From Kocuria rosea subsp. polaris (GTDB lineage: Bacteria > Actinomycetota > Actinomycetes > Actinomycetales > Micrococcaceae), in NCBI GenBank assembly GCA_023896275.1, contig MLDA01000004.1, forward strand, positions 114,998 through 178,997: DNA of 64,000 nucleotides. The letters run 5' to 3'. The notes beneath the pieces were generated by a model. The model ran no database searches. It saw only the letters and a program-made list of their open reading frames with translations, and had not been told where the DNA came from. Shown piece after piece: positions 7,999 to 15,555 of the stretch (position 1 is its first letter; each line of letters starts with the position of its first letter). Both the position numbers and the translations under genes were made by a program.

Positions 7999-9428
7999 AC
8001 ACCACACCGACCAGGACCCTCGTGGACAGGAGCCTCTGCGCCGGGCCGCAGCCGCTCACGGCGCGGCTCGAGCCGTGGATGCACGACCTGCTGGGTGACC
8101 ACGAGGCCTGCCGCGCGCTGATCGTCGAGCACGGTTCGCCCGTGAACGTCATCGACACCGCCCCGCTGGCGCGGAACATCGAGGAGCTCCGGGAGGCTGC
8201 CGCGGCGCACGGGGTGGACTTCGAGGTGTACGTGGCCCGCAAGGCGAACAAGGCGCTTGCGGTCGTTGACGCGGCGCGTGCGGCCGGCGCTGGCGTCGAC
8301 GTGGCGAGCGACGACGAGCTCGCCCAGGTGCTGGACCGCGGGGTCGAGCCGGACAAGATCATTCTCACCTCCGCCGTGAAGCCGCCGGCGACCCTGCGCC
8401 GCGCCCTGGATGCCGGCGTCGTCGTGAGCCTCGACAACCGCGACGAACTCGAGGACCTGCTCGCCGAGGCCCGGGCCGGCGGGGCCGACGTCGCGCTGCG
8501 CATCGCGGCGCAGACGGCCGGCGTGAGGCCCACGCGGTTCGGGCTGGCCCCGGCGGAATGGATGGAGGCGCTCGGCGCCGCGGGCGACCGGGTGCGGGTG
8601 AGCGGCGTGCACTTCCACCTGCACGGGTACGCGGCCGCGGACCGGATCGCGGTGCTGGGCGAGGCGCTCGCGTTCGTCGACCGGCTGCGCGGGCTCGGGC
8701 ACGACGTGCGGTTCGTCGACATCGGCGGCGGCATCCCGATGACGTACCTCGACGACCGGGCCCAGTGGGACGAGTTCTGGGCGGCGATGCGCGCGCGGCG
8801 CGCGGATCTGGCCGCCGGCGGAGCGCTCACCGACGAGCTGACCTGGAACGACGACCCGCTGGGGCTCGACGGGTCCGGCGGCGTCTATCCGTTCTGGCAG
8901 GAGGCCACGCGCGGCCCGTGGCTCGAGGAGGTGCTGACCGGCCGCGTCGGCGGCACGAGCGTCGCAGCGGCCCTGCGCGAGCGGGGGCTGCAACTGCGCT
9001 GCGAGCCCGGCCGCGCGCTCCTCGACGGCTGCGGCCTGACGCTGGCCTCGGTCGCCTTCCGCAAGAAGCGCGCCGACGGCGTCCCGCTCGTCGGCCTGCA
9101 CATGAATCGGACGCAGATGCGCTCGACCTCGCTCGACGTGCTCATGGACCCACTCCTGCTGCGTGCGCCCAGCGCCGCCGGCGCCGACCCCGTCGAGGCC
9201 TACTTCGTCGGCGCGTACTGCATCGAGGACGAACTCATCCTGCGCCGGCGCCTGCGCTTCCCGGCCGGCGTGCGGCGCGACGACGTGATCGCGTTCCCCA
9301 ACACGGGCGGCTACCTCATGCACATCATCGAGAGCGCGTCCCACCAGATCCCGCTCGCCGCCAACGTCGTCCGCAGGGCCAACGGCTTCGAGCGGGACCT
9401 TATCGACGGGCCGGTCGCCGGCGCGTAA
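7995..9428 (+). CDS. Y4yA-like PLP-dependent protein (group IV decarboxylase / alanine racemase fold)
   Basis: 477-aa protein of the ornithine/diaminopimelate decarboxylase fold. The PLP lysine is K83 (VARKANKAL), GVHFHLHGY supplies the conserved His on the cofactor ring, the phosphate-binding turn is FVDIGGGIP, and CEPGRALLDGCG matches the EPGRA motif. GAYCIEDEL takes the place of the CESGD-type motif of classical decarboxylases, which marks it as a divergent member like rhizobial Y4yA. It overlaps the preceding gene by 4 bases. A decarboxylase or racemase acting on an amino acid made by its two partners is the natural guess. Confidence 0.7.
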   Translation: MNTTPTRTLVDRSLCAGPQPLTARLEPWMHDLLGDHEACRALIVEHGSPVNVIDTAPLARNIEELREAAAAHGVDFEVYVARKANKALAVVDAARAAGAGVDVASDDELAQVLDRGVEPDKIILTSAVKPPATLRRALDAGVVVSLDNRDELEDLLAEARAGGADVALRIAAQTAGVRPTRFGLAPAEWMEALGAAGDRVRVSGVHFHLHGYAAADRIAVLGEALAFVDRLRGLGHDVRFVDIGGGIPMTYLDDRAQWDEFWAAMRARRADLAAGGALTDELTWNDDPLGLDGSGGVYPFWQEATRGPWLEEVLTGRVGGTSVAAALRERGLQLRCEPGRALLDGCGLTLASVAFRKKRADGVPLVGLHMNRTQMRSTSLDVLMDPLLLRAPSAAGADPVEAYFVGAYCIEDELILRRRLRFPAGVRRDDVIAFPNTGGYLMHIIESASHQIPLAANVVRRANGFERDLIDGPVAGA

Positions 9429-9482
9429 GCCGTCCGGGGCAAGGGGTGGACCCGTCGGGCTCCGGCCACGCGGAACCGGTGC

Positions 9483-9512
9483 TAGAGTCCTATTCCATGA
9501 ATGCTTGGAATA
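9483..9512 (+). promoter_or_regulatory. Leaderless promoter and ArsR-type operator
   Basis: TAGAGT (9483-9488) ends 8 bases before the ATG at 9497, with no ribosome site, which is the actinobacterial leaderless layout. A perfect inverted repeat, TATTCCA (9491-9497) with TGGAATA (9506-9512), straddles the start codon. Spacing and symmetry fit an ArsR-family dimer site, so the regulator would block its own initiation. Confidence 0.65.
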
Positions 9513-10159
9513 GTGGAACGGCGGAGAAGGCGGACGTCTTCGACTCCTTCGCCGAGATCGTCAAGGCCGTCGCGAACGGTCGCCGGCTGGAGCTGCTCGA
9601 ACTCATGGCCCAGGGTGAGCACGGTGTGGACGAGCTCGCCCGGGCCACCGGGGCCGCGGTCACGACGACGTCGGCGCACCTGCAGACGCTCAAACGCGCC
9701 GGGCTCGTCGCCACGCGCCGGGAGGGCAACAGCATCCGCTACCGGCTCGCGGGCGACGACGTCGCCGAGCTCTACACCGCGGCCAAGCGCGTCGCGTTGG
9801 CGCGCTCGCCGCGACTGCGCGAGGCGCTCGAGTCCTACCTCGGCCAGCCGGCGCAGCCGGCGTCCGTGGACCCGGCCGCCGTGACCGCAGAGATGTTCGT
9901 GCTCGACGTGCGCCCGCGCGAGGAGTACGACGCGGGCCACTTCGTCTCGGCGGTCTCGATCCCGCTCGCCGAGCTTGAGGAGCGCTACGGCGAGATCCCC
10001 GACGGGGCGCGCGTCGTGGTCTATTGCCGTGGCGAGCTGTGCCGGATGGCCCGCGAGGCCGCAGCCTGGCTGCGCGAGCGGGGCGTCGACGCGGCGGCGA
10101 TGGTCGGCGGCGTCGTCGAATGGCGCGCGTCCCCGGAGGTGCATCTTGCCGTCGCGTGA
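9497..10159 (+). CDS. ArsR-family regulator fused to a rhodanese domain
   Basis: 220-aa two-domain protein. Residues 13-100 are an ArsR winged helix (NGRRLELLELMAQ, then recognition region TTTSAHLQTLKRAGLV). Residues 130-215 are a rhodanese domain (FVLDVRPREEYDAGHFVSAVSIP), with active-site loop YCRGELC holding Cys177 and Cys182. The domain probably senses reactive sulfur or oxidation through these cysteines rather than acting as a catalyst. The start follows a leaderless -10 box and overlaps a palindromic operator. Its end overlaps the MFS gene, so the pair forms a regulator-exporter unit behind the PLP gene set. Confidence 0.88.
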   Translation: MNAWNSGTAEKADVFDSFAEIVKAVANGRRLELLELMAQGEHGVDELARATGAAVTTTSAHLQTLKRAGLVATRREGNSIRYRLAGDDVAELYTAAKRVALARSPRLREALESYLGQPAQPASVDPAAVTAEMFVLDVRPREEYDAGHFVSAVSIPLAELEERYGEIPDGARVVVYCRGELCRMAREAAAWLRERGVDAAAMVGGVVEWRASPEVHLAVA

Positions 10160-11429
10160 GGTGGCGCCGGCCGCGTGGGCAGCACCGGACGCCGCCGAAA
10201 TCGCGCGCGTCCAGCGGCGCACCCTCGGCGTCGTCGTGATGAGCCAGGTCCTCGGTGGGGCCGGACTGGCCGCCGGGATCACCGTGGGCGCGCTGCTGGC
10301 CCAGGACATGCTCGGGTCGGAGGGGCTCGCCGGCGTTCCGACGGCCCTCTTCACCCTCGGCTCCGCGCTCGCGGCCTTCCTCGTCGGGCGCCTCACCCAA
10401 CGCTGGGGCCGCCGGATCGGCCTCGGCGTCGGATTCGCCGCCGGGGGCCTCGGCGCGCTCGGCGTCGTCGCAGCGGCGGTGACCGGCGACGTCGTGCTGC
10501 TTTTCGCCTCCCTGTTCGTCTACGGGGCGGGCACCGCCACCAACCTGCAGGCCCGCTACGCCGGCACCGACCTGGCCGCGCCTCAGAAGCGCGGCACCGC
10601 CGTGAGCATCGCGCTGGTCTCGACCACGTTGGGTGCCGTCGCCGGGCCGAACCTCGTCGAGCCGCTCGGGCACTTCGCGACGGGCCTGGGCATTCCCGCG
10701 CTCGCCGGGCCGTTCCTGCTGGCCGGGGCTGCGTACTTGGCGGCCGGTGCGGCGCTGCTGGCAATGCTGCGGCCGGACCCGTTCCTGCTGGCGCGGAGCA
10801 TTGAGGCCGCGGAACGGGCGGCGAGCCCGGAGCCGGACGGCCCGGTGGAAGCACCGCGCCCGGGCACCGGTGCGTACGTCGGGGCGGCGGTCATGGTGCT
10901 CACGCAGATCGCCATGGTCGCGATCATGACGATGACGCCCGTGCACATGCGCGCCCACCATCACGGGCTCGGCGCCGTGGGCCTCGTCATCGGGCTGCAC
11001 GTCGCGGCCATGTTCCTGCCGTCCCTGGTCACGGGCCTGCTCGTCGACCGGATCGGCCGCATCCCCGTGGCGGTCGCCGCGGGGGTGACGCTCCTGGCCG
11101 CCGGCGGCGTTGCGGCGTTCGCGCCCGGTGATTCGCTTGGGCTGCTCATCCTCGCCCTCGTGCTGCTCGGGTTGGGCTGGAACTTCGGGCTCATCTCCGG
11201 GACCGCCCTCGTGGTCGACGCGACGGTGCCGGCCAACCGCGCCCGCACGCAGGGCACGATCGACGTCGGCATCGCGCTCGCCGGCGCCGGCGGCGGGATG
11301 ATGTCCGGCATGGTCATGGCCGCCACGAGCTACGCCTTCCTGTCGACGGCCGGCGGCTTCCTGGCCCTGCTGCTCATCCCGGTGCTGATCTGGGCGCACC
11401 GGTCGCGTCAGGTGCCGGCTGCGCCCTGA
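10146..11429 (+). CDS. MFS transporter
   Basis: Twelve-helix major facilitator, 427 aa. The signature loop 2-3 is FLVGRLTQRWGRRIGLGVG, with the matching loop 8-9 LVDRIGRIPVAVAAG. I chose the TTG at 10146 because GGAGGT stands five bases before it; this overlaps the regulator by 14 bases. A GTG at 10161 is the alternative. Being coupled to an ArsR-rhodanese regulator and downstream of the PLP enzymes, it could export either a sulfur/oxidant stress compound or the product of the upstream gene set. It ends 25 bases from the convergent jetC end, with no terminator hairpin between. Confidence 0.85.
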   Translation: MPSREVAPAAWAAPDAAEIARVQRRTLGVVVMSQVLGGAGLAAGITVGALLAQDMLGSEGLAGVPTALFTLGSALAAFLVGRLTQRWGRRIGLGVGFAAGGLGALGVVAAAVTGDVVLLFASLFVYGAGTATNLQARYAGTDLAAPQKRGTAVSIALVSTTLGAVAGPNLVEPLGHFATGLGIPALAGPFLLAGAAYLAAGAALLAMLRPDPFLLARSIEAAERAASPEPDGPVEAPRPGTGAYVGAAVMVLTQIAMVAIMTMTPVHMRAHHHGLGAVGLVIGLHVAAMFLPSLVTGLLVDRIGRIPVAVAAGVTLLAAGGVAAFAPGDSLGLLILALVLLGLGWNFGLISGTALVVDATVPANRARTQGTIDVGIALAGAGGGMMSGMVMAATSYAFLSTAGGFLALLLIPVLIWAHRSRQVPAAP

Positions 11430-11454
11430 AGCCGCCCAGTTTCACCGATCGCGG

Positions 11455-14400
11455 TCAGCGGAGCACGATGTCCGTGGCGACCGCCGGCGAGAGCCCCGTC
11501 GCCACGAACCCGGAGACGTTCGAGCCCGGGTGCTTGACGATGTCCGTGATCGAGCCCAGGTGCCGGGCGAGGTCCACCTTGTCCTCCGGCGCCGCCAGCA
11601 GCAGCTGGAACCCGAACTCCTGCAGCGCGTTGATGCCGGCGCCCGCGTACTCCGCGTTGGCCTGGATGAACGCCTCGTCGATCATCACGGTCCCGTAGGT
11701 CGTGAAGCCCTGCGTCGCCAGGCCGAGTTGGTACGCGAGCGCGGCCCCCATGATGAACGACGTGAAGCGCTGGCCCTCGCCGCCGGAGAGCGTGCCCGGC
11801 TCGAGCCCGGCCTCGATCTCGCCGTTGCCCTTGTGCTCGTTGCAGCTGATCACCACGTGGCGGCGGACGTCCAGCACGGTGTCCCGCCACGCGGCGCGCC
11901 CGGTGTCGTCGAGGGCGTCGACGAGTCGCTCGAGCCGCTCGTACTGCGCTGACAGATCCTCCGCGGCCGCGCCGTACGCGTGCCCGAGCGCTTCCTTCAG
12001 CTCCACCTTGAAGGCCCGCGCCTCCTCCGGAACGGCCGTCGTCAGCTCGAGCCGCAGCCGCGAGCTCGTCCCGTCCGGCCCCTTCTCGAACGGCACGTCG
12101 GAAAGGATCTGGTTGAGCGGCTCGATGCGTTCGCCGATCGCCCGCCGTTCCTCCTCGAGCAGCTGCAGCAGGTCGGAGAACCGCTCGTAGGAGCGGTTGG
12201 AGAAGTACTCGCGGAACTCCTCCTCCCGCTGGGGCAGGCCCTCGGCGACGATCGACTCGTACAGCCGCACGTAGTCCGGCGCCGCGTCGACACCCGTGCC
12301 GTACGACGCCGACGCACCGGGCCCGAAGGTCCGCGCGAACTCGCGGAACGTCTCCGTCAGGTCGGCCTCGGCGGCGAAGATCGCCTGCCGCGCCTGCGCC
12401 TCCTCGCCCTGCAGCTCCAACGCCGCGGACGACGACGCCGCCTCCACCTCCGCGCCGCTCGCCGCACCGGCGAGGTCGGGGAAGCGGGCGAGCAGTTCAG
12501 CGCACTCGTCCTCGGCCGCGGGCTCGGTGCCCGCCGCGTAGCCTGGGGCGGACGCGGTTCCCTGACCGGATGCGGCCGCGGGAAGGGGCGCCGCGGCGAG
12601 CCGCCGCTCGGCGGCACTCAGAGCGGACTCGAGCCGCGCGACTTCGCTGCGCAGCACCGCGAGCCGGCCCACGGTTGTCTCCCGATCGGCCTGCGCGTCC
12701 GCGAGCGCGGAGCGCACCTCTGCGAGCGAGGCGTCGTCGTTCATGACGGCCTGCAGCCGCGCCTCGAGGTCGGCGACGGCCGCGGCGGCAGGAGCCGTGT
12801 CGAGGCGCGCGAAATCGCGGGTGTCTTCGGCCAGTGCGGCCAGTGCGCGCATCCGGCCGGCGAGGTCCCGAGTCGAGGCGCTGCGCTCGTCGGCGGCCGC
12901 CTCGGCTGCGTCCCGTTCGGCCGCGAGCGCCGCGGCCGATTCCTCGAGTTCGGCGATCTTGGCCTCGTTCGTGAAGCCGAGCAGGTAGTCCGAGGCCGCG
13001 ATGGGCCGGGTGTCCCGCTCGAACGATCCGCGCCCCGTCTTCAGGGTTCCGGCTAGCGAGATCGCCCGCTCGTGCTCGTGCAGCCCGGCGTCCGTCTCGA
13101 CGCAGGCCAGCGGGTAATCGGCGGCGATCTTCGCGCGCAGCCACGCGCCCGCGGCGTCGTCCTTGAATTCGAGCCTGGTCACCAGGTCGGTCGCTCCGGG
13201 TGTCGCCGGCCGCGGCGCGTGCGCGAGGTCGACCCAGCGCAGCCGCGTGCCGACGCCGTCCGCGACGCCCGCGTCGATCGCGCGCGTGACCGCCTCCAGG
13301 TGCTCGCCGGGTACGAGCAGCGTCGTCGCCAGGCGGCGCAGCGCCTTCTCCGCGGCCGGCCGCCACGCGCCCGCGTCCGGGGCCAGGTCCACGAGCTCGC
13401 CGCCGAACGGCAGCGCCTCCGGGTCGATCCCCGTCACTGAGCAGATCGCGCGCCGAGCGGTCGCCGAGCGGTCGTCGATGTTGGACCCGCGGCGCCGGTA
13501 CGAGTCGATGTCGGCCCGCAGCTGTCGCAGCTTCTCGCGGGCGGCCATGACCTGGGCCATCGCCTCGTACTCGAGCGTGCGGGTGTCCTGCTCGATCGAG
13601 GAGAGCCGCCGCGCGGTCGCGGCCGCCTCGGTACGCATCGCGGCCAGGCCGTCGGCCGTGAAATCCAGTTCGACGCCGGCGCGCCCGGCCTCCGCGACCA
13701 GCTTCGCGGCCGTCTTCTCGCGTTCGCCGAGAGCGGAGCGCGCCGATTCGAGCTCGCGCTCGAGCGTTCGCACTGCCTGCCCGCCGTGGGCGTCGTGCTG
13801 CTCCTGCAGCGAGGCGACGCGGGCGTCCAACTCGTTCTTCTGCTGCGCGGCCGCCTCGATCTGCGCCCGGTGCTCACCCAGCTCGGCCTCCAGCCGGGCC
13901 GCCTCGGCTCCGTGCACCTCGGCGGTGCGCGCGGCACGCACGTGCGGCAGCACGACGTCGTACCAGCGCTTGGCGGCGGAGCGCTCACCCAGCAGCTCGA
14001 GATAGCGGCCGTAGCGCTCGGGCACCAGCTCGAGGGCGTCGCGCTGGGCCCTGGCCGTCTCGAGCTGGCGGTGGATGCCGCGCAGGTGGGCGAAGTCCTC
14101 GACGGCGCCGGCGGCCGCCGCGAGCGTGGCCGGGGCCTCGAGCACCTCCTGGCGGAAGAACAGGTTGACGCCGCGATCCAGACCTTTGCCGTTCTGCAGG
14201 GTGCGCAGCAGGCTGAACGCCTTGTCGTGGTCGATGCCGAGGCGGCGGCGGAAGCGTTCGGCGAACGTCTTGTGGGTGTCGTAGACCTCGAAGCCGGACA
14301 GCGCCTTCGACAGGGTGGACGCGGAGAAGCGGCGGGACCCGGGCTGGGCGAGCTGCTCCTCGAGGGCGGCCGTGTCCAGGGGGCCGTCGCCGATGACGTA

Positions 14401-14838
14401 GTGCTTGCCGACCTGGCCCTCGAGCCCGCCGGAGGGCACGTCGAAGAGCGCGGCAATGCACGTCTGGGAGCCGAGCCCGTTTTCGTAGACGAGCCCGACG
14501 GCGCTCCACGTCGAGCCGGGGCGCTGCGCGACGACGCCGTCGGCCGTCTTGAACTGCCGCCCGCGCATGTACGAGTAGGTGGTGCGGCGGTCGCGTCGGG
14601 TCGAGGCCTCGTGGGCGGACTCGTTCAGGCGCGGGACGGCGTGGAAGATGTGCCCGATGCCGTCGAACAGCGTGGACTTGCCGACGCCGGGGTGGCCCGT
14701 GAGCAGCGTGCCGTGCCGGTCGACGTAGAGGCTGTGCCGGCCGTGGAACGTGCCCCAGTTGACGACCTGGATCTCGCGCAGGCGGTGCTGGCCCGGGTTG
14801 ACGGATTCGCCGATCGGGAGGGTGTACTCGATGCCCAT
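11455..14838 (-). CDS. jetC: JetC / MksB-like SMC-type ATPase (Wadjet type I)
   Basis: 1127-aa motor subunit of a bacterial condensin-like complex. The N-terminal ATPase half has Walker A GHPGVGKST at 48-56, after the family phrase VVNWGTFHGRHSLYVD. Two long coiled-coil arms rich in Ala, Glu and Arg surround a hinge around residues 500-650. The C-terminal half carries the signature LSGGEGQR at about 1017 and Walker B TVMIDEAF with D1054/E1055. In Wadjet the JetABC complex extrudes DNA loops and JetD cleaves small circular plasmids; related MksFEB complexes act in chromosome organisation or plasmid defence. It abuts jetB directly. No jetD follows: the next gene is a convergent MFS. Confidence 0.93.
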   Translation of the reverse strand: MGIEYTLPIGESVNPGQHRLREIQVVNWGTFHGRHSLYVDRHGTLLTGHPGVGKSTLFDGIGHIFHAVPRLNESAHEASTRRDRRTTYSYMRGRQFKTADGVVAQRPGSTWSAVGLVYENGLGSQTCIAALFDVPSGGLEGQVGKHYVIGDGPLDTAALEEQLAQPGSRRFSASTLSKALSGFEVYDTHKTFAERFRRRLGIDHDKAFSLLRTLQNGKGLDRGVNLFFRQEVLEAPATLAAAAGAVEDFAHLRGIHRQLETARAQRDALELVPERYGRYLELLGERSAAKRWYDVVLPHVRAARTAEVHGAEAARLEAELGEHRAQIEAAAQQKNELDARVASLQEQHDAHGGQAVRTLERELESARSALGEREKTAAKLVAEAGRAGVELDFTADGLAAMRTEAAATARRLSSIEQDTRTLEYEAMAQVMAAREKLRQLRADIDSYRRRGSNIDDRSATARRAICSVTGIDPEALPFGGELVDLAPDAGAWRPAAEKALRRLATTLLVPGEHLEAVTRAIDAGVADGVGTRLRWVDLAHAPRPATPGATDLVTRLEFKDDAAGAWLRAKIAADYPLACVETDAGLHEHERAISLAGTLKTGRGSFERDTRPIAASDYLLGFTNEAKIAELEESAAALAAERDAAEAAADERSASTRDLAGRMRALAALAEDTRDFARLDTAPAAAAVADLEARLQAVMNDDASLAEVRSALADAQADRETTVGRLAVLRSEVARLESALSAAERRLAAAPLPAAASGQGTASAPGYAAGTEPAAEDECAELLARFPDLAGAASGAEVEAASSSAALELQGEEAQARQAIFAAEADLTETFREFARTFGPGASASYGTGVDAAPDYVRLYESIVAEGLPQREEEFREYFSNRSYERFSDLLQLLEEERRAIGERIEPLNQILSDVPFEKGPDGTSSRLRLELTTAVPEEARAFKVELKEALGHAYGAAAEDLSAQYERLERLVDALDDTGRAAWRDTVLDVRRHVVISCNEHKGNGEIEAGLEPGTLSGGEGQRFTSFIMGAALAYQLGLATQGFTTYGTVMIDEAFIQANAEYAGAGINALQEFGFQLLLAAPEDKVDLARHLGSITDIVKHPGSNVSGFVATGLSPAVATDIVLR

Positions 14839-15555
14839 CTACGCGTTCTCCTTCGTCTCGGTCGACTCGAACAGGTCATCGTCGTCGTCGTCGACGGCGG
14901 ACGCGGCGCTCGGCGCCGCATCCAGCGAAGTGCCGTCGGGCGGCAGCGACCCGGCGTCGGTGCGTTCGATCGCCGCGAGGTAGGCGGGGATCTCGTCGAT
15001 CGTCGTGAACGGCAGCGCGAGCGCCAGCGCCGCGGAGACGCGGTACTCGTGCTCGAGCTCGGTCGGCACCACGAGCTTCAGGGCCAGCAGGCGAGCGAGC
15101 GAGGAGTCGGTGAGCTCCTCGAGCCGCTTGTCGTCGACGGCGCCGGGCTGCCGGTGCTCTTCGAGGATGTCGCGGGCGCCTGATCGCGAGATGACCGGAT
15201 CCGTGCCGGTACCGGCGTGCCGCTCGAGCAACAGCCGCAGCCGCAAGGCAAGCAGCGTCTCCTCCCGGCGTAGGGGGCGGCGCGGGGCGATCGGCGTCGT
15301 GTGCGGCTCCTCCATCGCGACCGGCGCCAGCAGCGCGATCTTGCGGTCCTCGTCGATGCTCAGGCGCAGGAACAGCTCGGAGACGAACGCGGAGATGTCC
15401 TCGCGCCGGTCCAGGATCCGCTGCCATAGCTTCGCATCCACGGTCCCGTCGATGTACGGCCCGCGCAGCAGCCGCACGAGCGCCTGGCGCAGGGGCAGCT
15501 CGAACCGGCCGGTATCGCCCTCGAACAGGGCCCCGTCGGGGGTGGGATCGCTCAT
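14839..15555 (-). CDS. jetB: JetB / MksE-like subunit (DUF4194)
   Basis: 238-aa accessory subunit that bridges the kleisin JetA to the JetC ATPase. DUF4194 features seen: LRQALVRLLRGPYIDG near the N-terminus and LFLRLSIDEDRKIALLAP at about 60-80, followed by tandem winged-helix-like segments (RREETLLALRLRLLLERH). The C-terminal 30 residues are acidic and disordered (DDDDDDLFESTETKE). Its start overlaps the jetA stop (ATGA) and its stop abuts the jetC start, so all three are translationally coupled. Confidence 0.9.
   Translation of the reverse strand: MSDPTPDGALFEGDTGRFELPLRQALVRLLRGPYIDGTVDAKLWQRILDRREDISAFVSELFLRLSIDEDRKIALLAPVAMEEPHTTPIAPRRPLRREETLLALRLRLLLERHAGTGTDPVISRSGARDILEEHRQPGAVDDKRLEELTDSSLARLLALKLVVPTELEHEYRVSAALALALPFTTIDEIPAYLAAIERTDAGSLPPDGTSLDAAPSAASAVDDDDDDLFESTETKENA

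Noticed and set aside
5950..8007. 685-codon minus-strand frame opposite the SbnA-like and FAD genes
   Set aside because: The plus-strand genes have start sites, 4-base overlaps and motifs; the reverse frame has none.
9690..11399. Long minus-strand frame (569 codons) opposite the ArsR and MFS genes, checked as a possible jetD
   Set aside because: It is Arg/His/Asp-rich low-complexity sequence without Toprim or DUF3322 features, and it mirrors well-identified genes. It is a GC-driven antisense frame.
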